From Duganella sp. Root336D2 (GTDB lineage: Bacteria; Pseudomonadota; Gammaproteobacteria; Burkholderiales; Burkholderiaceae_D): a stretch of DNA of 64,000 nt. Below are positions 34,162 through 43,004 of the stretch, piece after piece. The notes under the pieces were generated by a model, which worked only from the letters and a program-made list of their open reading frames with translations, was not told the origin of the DNA and searched no databases. Made by a program: the position numbers and the translations under genes. Location of the stretch: positions 742,257-806,256 of the forward strand of contig NZ_LMDB01000001.1 in the NCBI RefSeq assembly GCF_001425005.1, written 5' to 3'. Positions within the stretch are counted from its first letter, which is position 1. Each line of letters begins with the position of its first letter.

Positions 34162-34997
34162 TGTCCAAGGTTGCACTCCTGACCATCCACGGCATGGGCG
34201 AGCAGCCGCTCGACTATGCCGACGACATGCGGCGCGCGCTGTCGCACCGCATGGGGGCAGCCTTTGCCAACGTCGACGTGCACGGCGTGTACTACCAGCA
34301 CCTGCTCAAGCCAAATGAGCTGGACGTATGGAACCGCACGCGCGAGCGCGCCACGGTGCGCTACGAGCAGCTGCGCAAATTCATCCTGTTCGGCTTTGCC
34401 GACGCAGCTGGGCTGGAAAACCGCAAGGAATACGACAACTCCGTCTACGAGCAGGCGCAGGTGGAGATCGCGCGCGCCCTGCTGGCGATTCTTGCCACCA
34501 GTGGGCCGGACACGCCGATCGTGCTGCTGGCGCATTCGCTGGGCTGCCAGGTGATGTCCAGCTTTATCTACGACGCGCAGAAACGCGCCGGCGGTGGCCT
34601 GGTCGCAGCCGGGATCTGGAAAGCGGGCCGCATGGCCGACAGCCTGAGCGCGGAACAGCGCAAGTTCCTGCAATGCGGCACGGTGCGCACCTTCGTCACG
34701 ACCGGTTGCAACATCCCGGTATTCGTCTCGGCCCACCAGCGCATGGACGTCAAGCCTATCAACAAGCCCAATCCCGGCTTCACCTGGCTCAACCTGTACG
34801 ACCCGGACGACGCCCTGGGCTGGCCGCTGCAGCCGCTGGAAGGCGGCTACGAAACGCTGGTCGAAGACCGCGTAGTCAACGCCGGCCAAGGCATCCTGGA
34901 CTTCATGACCAAAAGCTGGAATCCCCTGTCCCACACCGCCTACTGGACGGACGACGAAGTCATCAAGCCGCTGGCGAGAGCACTAGCTTCAACTTAA
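34161..34997 (+). CDS. Alpha/beta hydrolase-like protein
   Basis: A 278-residue soluble protein without signal peptide. It begins KVALLTIHGMGEQ, a serine-hydrolase oxyanion turn, and has a nucleophile elbow VLLAHSLGCQVMSSFIYD (residues about 117-134). His- and Asp-containing loops follow, including NLYDPDDALGWPLQPL. Substrate unknown. It overlaps the permease stop, so the two are likely co-translated. Its own stop directly abuts a perfect 43-bp-arm palindrome. Confidence 0.75.
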   Translation: MSKVALLTIHGMGEQPLDYADDMRRALSHRMGAAFANVDVHGVYYQHLLKPNELDVWNRTRERATVRYEQLRKFILFGFADAAGLENRKEYDNSVYEQAQVEIARALLAILATSGPDTPIVLLAHSLGCQVMSSFIYDAQKRAGGGLVAAGIWKAGRMADSLSAEQRKFLQCGTVRTFVTTGCNIPVFVSAHQRMDVKPINKPNPGFTWLNLYDPDDALGWPLQPLEGGYETLVEDRVVNAGQGILDFMTKSWNPLSHTAYWTDDEVIKPLARALAST

Positions 34998-35086
34998 AAA
35001 GTCGGGGTCAGCTCCGGCAATCAGACACGGCCTCAGCCGCTGCGCGGCTGAGGCCGTGTCTGATTGCCGGAGCTGACCCCGACTTT
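34998..35086. repeat. Perfect long palindrome, copy 2 (GGGGTCAG type)
   Basis: Perfect inverted repeat with 43-bp arms (34998-35040 and 35044-35086) and a 3-nt loop. The outer arm reads AAAGTCGGGGTCAGCTCCGG, then CAATCAGACA, then a CCTCAGCCGC end. It exactly fills the space between the stop codons of two convergent genes, and the last arm base is part of the minus-strand stop. As RNA it would form a very stable hairpin from either strand. The outer 23 bases match copy 3 at 46171 almost completely. Confidence 0.85.
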
Positions 35087-35649
35087 CATTTTGCTGCTTC
35101 GGCGGCCTGGCGCTGCTGTTCGATGCGGCGGATTTTCTCGGCGACCTTGGCTAGTTCTTCGGGCGGTACGCCGGCTTCACGGCCTTGCTCGAGGTCGGAC
35201 TGCAGGCGGGCCAGTTCGGGAACTGCTGCTTGCGCGTAGGCGGCAGCCAGACGCTGCTTTTGCGCCAGCTGGTGGGCGGCGTAGGCTTGCGGGTCGGCCA
35301 GGACGCTGGCGTCAGGGTGTTCGGTCGGGGCGTCGTGCTGGATTGGCGGTGTGCGGGGGTCGCCGGATTCGCGGGCTTGCGCCAGCGGCAGCCAGGCGGG
35401 TGTGCTGGTGTCGACCGGCGCGATGGGGACTCGGCGCAGGCCGTCGCCGTCGCTGTTTTCCGCCTCGGCCGTAGCCGGTTCGCCGGCCACCGGCGGGCGC
35501 GGCGCGGGGGGCGGCGCGTCAGGTACGGGCGGCGCGGCGGCACTGGCATCGCCGACGGGCGCCGTTTCGCGAGCGCTGGCGGCGTACCATTGACCTACGA
35601 CTGCGGCGGCAATCGCGCCGATCACTGCGGCACCTTGCCAGCGTTTCAT
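35086..35649 (-). CDS. Exported protein of a parvulin operon, unknown function
   Basis: A 187-residue protein with an N-terminal membrane/signal segment (VIGAIAAAVVGQWYAASA), a Pro/Ala-rich linker (about 35-60), and a helical C-terminus with Gln/Ala/Glu-rich coiled-coil character (about 125-187). No family was recognised. Its ATG overlaps the stop of the parvulin gene upstream (ATGA), so it probably works with that chaperone or with the phospholipase-like protein of the same operon. Confidence 0.7.
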   Translation of the reverse strand: MKRWQGAAVIGAIAAAVVGQWYAASARETAPVGDASAAAPPVPDAPPPAPRPPVAGEPATAEAENSDGDGLRRVPIAPVDTSTPAWLPLAQARESGDPRTPPIQHDAPTEHPDASVLADPQAYAAHQLAQKQRLAAAYAQAAVPELARLQSDLEQGREAGVPPEELAKVAEKIRRIEQQRQAAEAAK

Positions 35650-37025
35650 ATGGCCTCCGTGATTTCAATGCGCGCTTTGCCGCGCACCTGTTCGATCATC
35701 TCGCCCAGCTGCCGCGCGGCTTTCTTCAAAGCGATCATGCGGCTGGCCTGGTAGCGCACCGTTTCCGATTGCAGCGGGTGGGAGCCTTGCACCTGTTCTT
35801 CTACCAGCACGATTTCCCAGTAGGCGGGTTCGTTCGGACCGACCGGGGCGCGGACCGGGGCCGAAGGTTGGCCGGGCGGCTGGCTGAAGGCCAGGCTGGC
35901 AAGCCAGTCCTTGCTGCCTTCGGCGCTGATCCAGCCCAGGTCACCGCCCTTGGTTGCGTCGGCCGCACGCGACATCTTGCGGGCGGTGGCGGCAAAGTCG
36001 GCGCCTCCCTGCAGGGCTTTCTGCACGCGCTGCGCCTGCGCTTCGTCAGCCACGCGGATGTGGCGGGCGCGGACTTTGTCGATGCGGGCAAACTGGTCCT
36101 TGTGCTGGGTGTAGAAGGCTTCGATTTCTTGCGGGCTTGCTTCGCTGGACAGGCGATTCAGCAGCACACTGCCGGAGTCGGTGTCGAGGCCGACGCCGTA
36201 CAGGTGCTGCAGCGTCACCACGGCCTCGCCGTCGGCAATCGCCCGGCGCAGGTCGGCCACTGCTTCGGCGCCGAAACGCTGCCTGGCCCAGTGCAGGACA
36301 AAAGCATTGGCAACAATACGGCGGGCTTGCGCGGCTGCGACGCTGGCGGGCTGCTGCGACAGCGCCAGGCGCCCCTGGACGTTCTGGCGGTAATACACGT
36401 CGTACAAAGTGACATGCGCGGGTTCGCCAGCTGGAAGCTGGTAGCGCAGGACGTCGATTGCACCGGCCTGGGTTTGCTGCTCCGGGGTCAACGCGATTTC
36501 AAGCCTCAGCGGGCCGGGACGACCGAAGATGGCTTCCAGAGCCGGCTGCGGCATGGGCGGCTGCGCGGTAACCAGGCTTTCCAGCGTGGCGCCAGGCAGC
36601 GCCTTGACTGCGGCATCGACCTCTTTTCCATACACTTCGCGCAGCGTTGCGACAAGGCGCTCTTCCAGCGTGACGTCCGGGGCGAAGGCTACCGGAAGGC
36701 TGGCTTCCGATTTCGGCGCCGGGGCGTTTGCATACGCTGCCAGCAGGCGGACCTGGATAAGGTCGTCCAGCGCGGCGCGCCGCTCAAGCGACGGTTTGCC
36801 GGCGCGCAGCTGCTGCCATAACGTGTCCAGGGTGAAGCTGTATATCGGCTCGCCGTCAATGCGGGCGGCGACCGCAGCGCCATGGACCGCTTCAGCGGCG
36901 GTGCGCGGTGCATCTGTCGCGGCGGTGCCCGCCACCGCGTGGGCGCCGGCCAGCGCGGCGGCTACGGCAACCGCGGCGGAGACGGCGGCCCGCACGGCCA
37001 AGGCAGCGCGGTGGCGGGCGGCCAT
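35646..37025 (-). CDS. Periplasmic peptidyl-prolyl isomerase (PpiC/SurA-type parvulin)
   Basis: A 459-residue exported protein. Signal peptide ALAGAHAVAGTA. A SurA-like N-terminal helical region (about 45-150) precedes a parvulin domain at about 330-430 with DKVRARHIRVADEAQAQRVQKAL, GADFAATARKMSRAADATKGGDLGWIS and PVGPNEPAYWEIVLVEE. It should help fold exported proteins. The ATG at 37025 shares a base with the stop of the upstream phospholipase gene (TGATG), so a dedicated chaperone role for that protein is plausible. The longer frame upstream is a shadow. Confidence 0.85.
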   Translation of the reverse strand: MAARHRAALAVRAAVSAAVAVAAALAGAHAVAGTAATDAPRTAAEAVHGAAVAARIDGEPIYSFTLDTLWQQLRAGKPSLERRAALDDLIQVRLLAAYANAPAPKSEASLPVAFAPDVTLEERLVATLREVYGKEVDAAVKALPGATLESLVTAQPPMPQPALEAIFGRPGPLRLEIALTPEQQTQAGAIDVLRYQLPAGEPAHVTLYDVYYRQNVQGRLALSQQPASVAAAQARRIVANAFVLHWARQRFGAEAVADLRRAIADGEAVVTLQHLYGVGLDTDSGSVLLNRLSSEASPQEIEAFYTQHKDQFARIDKVRARHIRVADEAQAQRVQKALQGGADFAATARKMSRAADATKGGDLGWISAEGSKDWLASLAFSQPPGQPSAPVRAPVGPNEPAYWEIVLVEEQVQGSHPLQSETVRYQASRMIALKKAARQLGEMIEQVRGKARIEITEAI

Positions 37026-38050
37026 CAGTTGGCCAGGCGCTCGGCGGCGCGGTTCAGTACGTGGACCACCATGGCAATCGAGTGCGGAATCATCTTCTTG
37101 CCGACCACGACACGGTCGCCGTGCGCATTCGAGGACAGCACAATGCCGCCGTTGGCATACGAGTAGGTGCCGCCTTGCGTCAGCAATGGACGGATATCGT
37201 TGCCGCTGGTCGACACCGGTGTGAAATCCGCCATGGCGGCCGCCACCAGCGCGGAGTCGTTCAGGCGTTCGCTGTCGTAGTAGTCGTATACCCACTGCTC
37301 CCAGCCCGAGTGGTCGTGCGCGGACGTGGTCCAGGTGTGGTGCGGCTGCAGCAGGTCTGTGGTGTGCAGCACGAAGCCCAGCGACTGCGCGGTCGGCTGC
37401 GCCAGGAATTGCGAGAACCAGTACTGGCCCAGGTTGTCGATCGGCTGGAACGGCGCGGCTTCGAAGTCGGCATACATCGAGGGCGTGGAATAGCCGCCCA
37501 GGCGGTAGTGCGCCTCGGTGATGCCGTAGGCGTTGTATTTGCTGCCGTCGCCGAACCAGCCTTTCAGGCCGCCGGAGCCGTCGTCCAGGTAATCGCCATA
37601 CAGCCAGCTCGCAGCCAGGTTGTCGATGTCGCCGGCCACGGTCATCTTGGCGTAGTTATAGCCGCCGAAGGGATTGCCGTGCACGTCGCGCCCGCCAGTG
37701 TGGTTCTGGAAATGCCAGAAGGTGGTGTACTTGACGATGCTGGCGCCCGCGCCCCACACCGGCGCCATCTGGCAGTTGCCGGTGGTGGCGCCGCAGATAT
37801 AGGTGTCGGCGAAGTCGTCGACGTCGTACGCGCCCTGCCCCAGCGCCGCCGCGAACTGCTCCATCGTGTAGCCGGCGCGCGTCACGCCGGCCAGCAGCTT
37901 GTTGTAGTTGGTGCTACCAGGATTGGCCTTCATGTAATTGACTGCGTCCAGCACGATACGACGGTGCGTCTCCTGCTGCCATGCGTGGGCCGGAAGGCTT
38001 ACTGCGGATGCTGCCAGCGCGAGGCTGGCAGCGATGGTGCTCAGTTTCAT
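37025..38050 (-). CDS. Exported zinc-dependent phospholipase C/S1-P1 nuclease-like protein
   Basis: A 341-residue secreted protein. The signal peptide ends SLPAHA|WQQETHRRIVLDAV, leaving an N-terminal Trp followed by a His, as in zinc-dependent phospholipase C and P1 nuclease where Trp1 ligates zinc. Further His and Asp ligands are plausible in FWHFQNHTGG, DIDNLAASW, LGFVLHTTDLLQPHHTW and HDHSGWEQWVYD. CAGGAGAC precedes the ATG. It heads an operon with a parvulin and an uncharacterised exported protein. Phospholipase or nuclease activity cannot be separated by sequence alone. Confidence 0.75.
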   Translation of the reverse strand: MKLSTIAASLALAASAVSLPAHAWQQETHRRIVLDAVNYMKANPGSTNYNKLLAGVTRAGYTMEQFAAALGQGAYDVDDFADTYICGATTGNCQMAPVWGAGASIVKYTTFWHFQNHTGGRDVHGNPFGGYNYAKMTVAGDIDNLAASWLYGDYLDDGSGGLKGWFGDGSKYNAYGITEAHYRLGGYSTPSMYADFEAAPFQPIDNLGQYWFSQFLAQPTAQSLGFVLHTTDLLQPHHTWTTSAHDHSGWEQWVYDYYDSERLNDSALVAAAMADFTPVSTSGNDIRPLLTQGGTYSYANGGIVLSSNAHGDRVVVGKKMIPHSIAMVVHVLNRAAERLAN

Positions 38051-38138
38051 CTGGTGTCTCCTGGTTGAAAAGAGTCCAGACGATAGCGTCAAATTATGAC
38101 GGACAGATGAAAAAGTATTCTAAAAATATTAACAAAAC

Positions 38139-39821
38139 TCAGAACTGCTCCCACTCGTCGCCTGCGGTGGCACTGGCGACTTTGCGCTGCCGTGGCGGGC
38201 GCACCGCAACGGCCGTGGAAGCGGCGCGGCTGCCGGCACTGCTGGCATTGCGCAACACTGGCGCCGCTTTCAGGTGGGCGGCGCCGATGCGGAATGCGCT
38301 CACCGCACGGGCCAGCACTTCGGCCTGGTCCTGCAAGGCCTGCGACGCCGCAGCCGTTTCTTCCACCAGCGCGGCATTTTGCTGCGTGACCTGGTCCATC
38401 GAAGTGATCGACTGGTGCACCTGGGCGATGCCGGCATTCTGCTCGGCGGTGGCGGCGCTGATTTCCGCCACGATGTCCGATACCTGCTTCACGCTGGCCA
38501 CCACATCGCTCATGGTGTCGCCCGCGCGTACCACCAGCTGGGTGCCGGAATCGACCTTCTCCACGCTGTCGTCGATCAGCGTCTTGATTTCCTTGGCCGC
38601 TGCGGAGGAGCGTTGCGCCAGGTTGCGCACCTCGGTCGCCACCACCGCGAAGCCGCGCCCCTGTTCGCCGGCGCGTGCCGCTTCCACGGCGGCGTTCAGC
38701 GCCAGGATATTGGTCTGGAACGCGATACCGTCGATGACGCTGATGATGTCCACGATCTTGTGCGAAGAAGCGTTGATCGAGGCCATGGTGTCGATCACCT
38801 CCTTCACCACCTCGCCGCCCTGCACCGCGATCTGCGAGGCATTCCGCGCCAGCTGGTTGGCCTGGCGCGCATTGTCCGAGTTCTGGCTCACGGTGGAAGT
38901 CAGCTGCTCCATGCTGGAGGCGGTTTCCTCCAACGCCGCCGCCTGCGCCGAAGTGCGGTTATTCAGGTCGCCGGTGCCGGCCGCGATCTGGCGCGACGCC
39001 GTGCTGACCGCATCCGCCGCCGAACGGGCCGTGCCAACCACGCCGCCGATCTCACCCAGCAGCTTGTTGAAAGCCGCGCCGGCATGGCCGATTTCGTCCA
39101 TCCGTTCCACCTCGACCTGGTGCGTCAGGTCCAGCGAAGAGCTGACGTCTTCCATCGTGCCCTGCATCCGGTCCAGCCCGCCGGTGATCACCAGGTACAT
39201 CTTGTAGCCCATGAACGCCACGATCAGCAGCACCGCCACGGTGACCGCAACCAGGATGGTCAGCGCCTTCGAGTAATCGGCATCGCTGTCGGCCTTGACC
39301 TTTTCGATCAGCTTCTGGTTGTAGGCAACGTGGTCGTCCAGGCTTTTCTTGACGCCGGCCGCGCCCAGCGCCAGCGGCGATCCCGCCACCAGCGTGGCCC
39401 GCACGCCGTCCATATCGCCCGCGTGCGCAGCGGCGATAAAGGGCACCAGCGCCAGGCGGTAGGTTTCCATGACCGCCTTGTCCTGCTCCAGCATCTTGCG
39501 GTCGGTCTCATCGAACACATTGTTCCTGGCGTAGTCGGCCAGCACCTTGTCGAAGTTGGCGTGGGCGTCGTTGTACGCCTTGTCCAGCGCAGTCTTGTCC
39601 GGCAGGTTGGAAAACACCGACAGGCGGTAACCGGCCAGGCGGCTGTCGCTGACCGCCGCCTTGGCGGCATTGATGGCTGAGACGCTCGGGATCAGGCGAG
39701 TCTGTACCAGCTCCATGCGCTGCTGCGCGTCGCGCAGTTGCCAAAAGCCTTCGGCACCGACAAACAGCAGGCCGATCAGCGCAATTGCCAGGGTAATGAC
39801 CAGTCGATTGCTGATTTTCAT
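38139..39821 (-). CDS. Methyl-accepting chemotaxis protein
   Basis: A 560-residue chemoreceptor. TM1 is at about 8-28, a four-helix-bundle periplasmic sensor domain at about 30-185, TM2 at about 188-210, then HAMP and the signalling domain with the hairpin tip [33 protein letters not shown] and [14 protein letters not shown]. The last residues are EWEQF, fitting the xWxxF pentapeptide that tethers CheR/CheB in high-abundance receptors. The ligand is unknown, and no other chemotaxis genes are in the window. Confidence 0.95.
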   Translation of the reverse strand: MKISNRLVITLAIALIGLLFVGAEGFWQLRDAQQRMELVQTRLIPSVSAINAAKAAVSDSRLAGYRLSVFSNLPDKTALDKAYNDAHANFDKVLADYARNNVFDETDRKMLEQDKAVMETYRLALVPFIAAAHAGDMDGVRATLVAGSPLALGAAGVKKSLDDHVAYNQKLIEKVKADSDADYSKALTILVAVTVAVLLIVAFMGYKMYLVITGGLDRMQGTMEDVSSSLDLTHQVEVERMDEIGHAGAAFNKLLGEIGGVVGTARSAADAVSTASRQIAAGTGDLNNRTSAQAAALEETASSMEQLTSTVSQNSDNARQANQLARNASQIAVQGGEVVKEVIDTMASINASSHKIVDIISVIDGIAFQTNILALNAAVEAARAGEQGRGFAVVATEVRNLAQRSSAAAKEIKTLIDDSVEKVDSGTQLVVRAGDTMSDVVASVKQVSDIVAEISAATAEQNAGIAQVHQSITSMDQVTQQNAALVEETAAASQALQDQAEVLARAVSAFRIGAAHLKAAPVLRNASSAGSRAASTAVAVRPPRQRKVASATAGDEWEQF

Positions 39822-39885
39822 GATGGGATTTCATCCTATGCAAATGAATCACTATCGCAGCCTCAGGAACATGCAATTGGCCACC

Positions 39886-39913
39886 TGTATTGATGACGAC
39901 TATCATCAATACA
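39886..39913. promoter_or_regulatory. Perfect operator-like dyad TGTATTGATGA-N6-TCATCAATACA
   Basis: Perfect 11-bp arms (39886-39896 and 39903-39913) flank a 6-bp spacer. It lies in the 127-bp divergent gap between the chemoreceptor gene and the small membrane-protein gene, ending 35 bp before the latter's ATG. Size and symmetry suggest a dimeric repressor or activator site. No regulator gene is adjacent. Confidence 0.5.
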
Positions 39914-39948
39914 TCATTGCAGTCCAACCTTATATCCAGGAGCTAAAC

Positions 39949-40431
39949 ATGTCACTACTCGGCAGCTTCCACACCGCGCTCGGTTTGCTGGCCCTCGCTT
40001 CCGGCATCGCCGCCTACGCCCTGCACCGCGGCATCCGCCCGCGCCGCAAGACCGGCTTGCTATACCTGGCCAGCACCCTGCTGGTCAGCCTGACCGGCTT
40101 CGGCCTGTTCGCCCACGGCGGATTCGGCAAACCGCATGCCCTTGCCGTGCTCACCCTGCTGACGCTGGCATTCGCCTACGCTGCCGGTTCGCTCGGCTGG
40201 TTCGGCGCCGCCGGCCGCAAGATCGAGACCGTCGGCTATTCGTTTACCTTCTTCCTGCACTTCATACCCGGCATTACCGAAACCTTTACCCGGCTCCCTG
40301 CAGGCAATCCGGCATTCGACAGTCCAGAGGCCCCGGCCCTGAAAGCGATTGCCGGATTATTGTTCCTGCTTTTCCTGGCCGGCGCACGCTACCAGCTCAA
40401 GGCAATGCCATCAGAACTGCGTGGCCAGTGA
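39949..40431 (+). CDS. Small multi-pass membrane protein (DUF2306-like)
   Basis: A 160-residue protein with about four to five membrane segments (LGLLALASGIAAYAL, LYLASTLLVSLTGFGLF, ALAVLTLLTLAFAYAAG, KAIAGLLFLLFLAGA). A His in the first segment and the basic turn HRGIRPRRKTG resemble DUF2306 proteins, but this is a weak match. CCAGGAG precedes the ATG. It overlaps the convergent neighbour's 3' end by 21 bp. Function unknown. Confidence 0.6.
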   Translation: MSLLGSFHTALGLLALASGIAAYALHRGIRPRRKTGLLYLASTLLVSLTGFGLFAHGGFGKPHALAVLTLLTLAFAYAAGSLGWFGAAGRKIETVGYSFTFFLHFIPGITETFTRLPAGNPAFDSPEAPALKAIAGLLFLLFLAGARYQLKAMPSELRGQ

Positions 40432-41322
40432 TTCGTGGAAGATCGGCGGCTGGATGTCCGAACCGAAGCCGTTGTCCAGCTCTTCCAGGCGGCGCTGCGG
40501 CACGTCCTTGAGGTCCGCAATCTGCGGCGTCCAGCGCAGCAGACGCTCTGCGTCGAAACGATCGACCGCGCAGGCGATCGCATAGCCGCTCATGGCGCTG
40601 AGGCGGCTGCGCGCCTGGGCCTGGGCCTCGCGGATCGCCAGCAAATAACGCTCCACCGTCAGGCCGGTCGAGGGCGCCTTGCCAACCTTTTCGCGCAGGC
40701 GCATCAGCAAATCGGTGTGCGTCGCCAGCAATTCCATCAAGCCGGAGCCCGGACGCGCAGTCGCCACATCGTGTTCGCCGCGCATCATGTACGTGACTGC
40801 CATCGGTTTATGGTTGCTGGTCACCACGCGGATACTGCCGCCCACCATCGACATGATGCTGAAATAGATCCCGTCTGTCTTGCCGGCCTCCGGCATCAGC
40901 TTCAATTGCTGGATTTCGATGATCATGCTGCCTTCGGCATCGGTAAACATGGCCGCAACACCGGCCAGTGTCGGTGCACTCGGATAGGTGGTGTAGTCGC
41001 CGAGCGGGCGAAACCCGCGGGTAGCAAGCTGGGTCGCATAATCGTCGATCAGGCTCCAGTCGACCTGCTTGCGGGCCTGGGCGCTGGCGCGGTCGATGTG
41101 GACGTAAGAGGCAAGCTCCTGCACGCGCGAAAGCAGGCCCTGCCGAATCCTCGATGCCGTCCGCAGGAAAGTCGCCAGTCCGACGCCAACAACCAGTATC
41201 GCCGGCCACAGCATGCCGCCGGGCGCGCCAAGCAATGGAATGAGGATGGCAGCCAGCGCAGCACACACGATGCTGTTGAATACACAATTCCTGAACAATG
41301 CCTTCTTCAAATGCAGCGTCAT
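40411..41322 (-). CDS. Membrane-anchored protein of unknown function
   Basis: A 303-residue protein with two hydrophobic segments near the N-terminus (VCAALAAILIPLLGAPGGMLWPAILVVGVGLATFL) and a large soluble part that is probably cytoplasmic. No family was recognised. Conserved-looking stretches are GFRPLGDYTTYPSAP and MMRGEHDVATARPGSGLMELLATH. The ATG at 41322 is preferred because GGGAGAG lies upstream; an ATG four codons earlier is possible. Confidence 0.65.
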   Translation of the reverse strand: MTLHLKKALFRNCVFNSIVCAALAAILIPLLGAPGGMLWPAILVVGVGLATFLRTASRIRQGLLSRVQELASYVHIDRASAQARKQVDWSLIDDYATQLATRGFRPLGDYTTYPSAPTLAGVAAMFTDAEGSMIIEIQQLKLMPEAGKTDGIYFSIMSMVGGSIRVVTSNHKPMAVTYMMRGEHDVATARPGSGLMELLATHTDLLMRLREKVGKAPSTGLTVERYLLAIREAQAQARSRLSAMSGYAIACAVDRFDAERLLRWTPQIADLKDVPQRRLEELDNGFGSDIQPPIFHESLATQF

Positions 41323-41406
41323 ACACTCTCCCAATCAGATGGGGAAAATTATAGCGATGCAGATGGGGTTGAAAATGCGCGCATTCTCACCATTCATCAC
41401 CAATCA

Positions 41407-42039
41407 TCATGAAAGGTGCTGGCTGAACCAATCACGTGCAAGACGTGCAACTTCTTCCAGCGCGCCCGCTTCCTCAAACAGATGAGTCGCTCCGGGCACG
41501 ATGTCGATGCGTTTTTTGCAATGGAGATTATGGAAAGCAGATTCGTTAAGCTCGATGACACCTTCGTCGCGGCCGCCGACAATGAACAGGGTTGGCGCAG
41601 CCACCCGGGCCAGCGCCACCTGCCCGGTCAAATCGGGCCGGCCGCCGCGCGACACCACGGCTGCCACGTCCTTGCGTTCCGCGGCAAACTGCAAGGCGGC
41701 AGCGGCGCCGGTGCTGGCGCCGAACAGGCCGAGCGGCAGGCCGCGCGCCGCGACGCAGGCCGCCAGCCAATCGGCGGCCAAGCCAAGGCGTTCAGCCAAC
41801 AGGCTGATATTGAAACGCGTGCGGTAGACCTGGTCTTCGGCCGGCGTGAGCAAGTCCACCAGCAAGGTGCCGATGCCGGCCGCGCGCAAGACGCCAGCCA
41901 CGAAATTATTGCGCGGACTGAAGCGGCTGCTGCCGCTGCCGTGCGCGAACAGGACCACGCCCTTCGCCCCGGTGGGCAGATCAAGCGTGCCTTCGAGCTC
42001 TCCGGCAGGGGTGGCAATACTGGCTGTTTCGTGAAGCAT
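41407..42039 (-). CDS. Dienelactone hydrolase-like alpha/beta hydrolase
   Basis: A 210-residue cytoplasmic hydrolase. Visible are VVLFAHGSGSSRFSPRNN (oxyanion turn), the nucleophile elbow LFGASTGAAAAL (Ser), the acid in FIVGGRDEGVIELN (Asp) and the base in VPGATHLFEEAG (His). Similar proteins often accompany phosphoribosyltransferases, but none is here. Substrate unknown. It is transcribed alone; the gap to the next minus-strand gene is 42 bp. Confidence 0.85.
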   Translation of the reverse strand: MLHETASIATPAGELEGTLDLPTGAKGVVLFAHGSGSSRFSPRNNFVAGVLRAAGIGTLLVDLLTPAEDQVYRTRFNISLLAERLGLAADWLAACVAARGLPLGLFGASTGAAAALQFAAERKDVAAVVSRGGRPDLTGQVALARVAAPTLFIVGGRDEGVIELNESAFHNLHCKKRIDIVPGATHLFEEAGALEEVARLARDWFSQHLS

Positions 42040-42081
42040 GGCGGGCGTACCTCCTGGCCCACTATACCTCCGGCGGCAAAC

Positions 42082-42444
42082 TCAATGCGCGCGGATCGCT
42101 TTCAATTCGGCACTTAGCCAGGCCTTGCTTTCCACCGGCGCGGCCGCGCCGCATCGGACCAGATACGGCTTGCCGCTCGAGCTGCTGGAGCTGGCGCCGA
42201 GGTCGATGAACTGGTCGGCGCTCTTGACCAGGTCCTTCTTCTCCAGGTATTCCAGCTTGCGCAGCAGGTGGCTCCTGGCGTCGGCGCCGCTGTACCAGCT
42301 GCCGTTGCGGTTGAACTGGCATCCGGACGACTGCAGGCGCGTCAGCAGCGCCTCGACTTCGGCACGGGCCGGGGGCGGCAGCGGTGCGGCCTGGACTCCG
42401 GCACAAGCCAGGGCGAACACCAGGGCGAGGATCTTGCGCATCAT
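42082..42444 (-). CDS. DUF5329-like exported protein
   Basis: A 120-residue protein with signal peptide ALVFALACAGVQA|APLPP. The body (SSGCQFNRNGSWYSGADARSHLLRKLEYLEKK...SADQFIDLGAS, then SGKPYLVRCG) matches the pattern of DUF5329. Two Cys (in SSGCQF and VRCG) could form a disulphide. The start overlaps the upstream gene's stop (TGATG), so they are co-translated. Function unknown. Confidence 0.75.
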   Translation of the reverse strand: MMRKILALVFALACAGVQAAPLPPPARAEVEALLTRLQSSGCQFNRNGSWYSGADARSHLLRKLEYLEKKDLVKSADQFIDLGASSSSSSGKPYLVRCGAAAPVESKAWLSAELKAIRAH

Positions 42445-42869
42445 TTCTCCTTCCTGCGAACGTTGTAGGGCGCGAGGATGTTCCCGCAGCGGATATTGCC
42501 GGCAGCGACACGCGCATTAAATGCATGCAGCTCTTTTTCAAGGCTGGTGCCCTCCGCGTTCAGACTGGCGGCGCGCGCGTTCAGTTCATCCTGGCGTGCA
42601 TTGTAGGCGGCGACGGCTGCGCTGTCGGTACGATTGACCTGGGGCGAGGCAGCTTCATGCGCCGATAAATCGGCGGAGGTGCGCTCCAGTGCCGTTTCGT
42701 GTTCGCGGAAGCGGCGTGTCAGCGCCTGGCGCTGCGGGCGCAGTTCGCCCTCTTCCGCCATGCAGGCTTTGTAGGCCGGGGTATTGGGCTGCGGCGGCAT
42801 CGGCTGCGCGAACGCGCCGCAGGCGAAAGTGGTCGCGGCAGTGGCCGCGGCGAGTATCATATATTTCAT
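42441..42869 (-). CDS. Exported helical protein, unknown function
   Basis: A 142-residue protein; signal peptide ILAAATAATTFACGAFA|QPMPP. The mature part is rich in Ala, Arg and Glu with heptad-like helices (RRFREHETALERTSADLSAHEA, DELNARAASLNAEGTSLEKELHAFNARV) and has two Cys (YKACMAEE, GNIRCGNIL). It probably forms a short periplasmic coiled coil. The start at 42869 is chosen to place the signal peptide at the N-terminus; an in-frame start 11 codons earlier is possible. Confidence 0.65.
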   Translation of the reverse strand: MKYMILAAATAATTFACGAFAQPMPPQPNTPAYKACMAEEGELRPQRQALTRRFREHETALERTSADLSAHEAASPQVNRTDSAAVAAYNARQDELNARAASLNAEGTSLEKELHAFNARVAAGNIRCGNILAPYNVRRKEK

Positions 42870-43004
42870 CTGTGGGGCAAGGACTTTTAAGGCAACAAAC
42901 AATTCAGATTTACAATCCTACAACATCTGGCCGCAAACCCGTGTGCTAATATGCGGCAGCCTTTTTTTGGCGATCCCAAAAGAGAAGAGATACTGGAGAG
43001 ACAA

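Noticed and set aside
32653..34176. A 507-codon minus-strand frame opposite the amino-acid permease
   Set aside because: Its translation is His/Asp/Gln-rich with no domain and mirrors a clearly conserved transporter. The same applies to the frame at 42918-44411 opposite the second permease.
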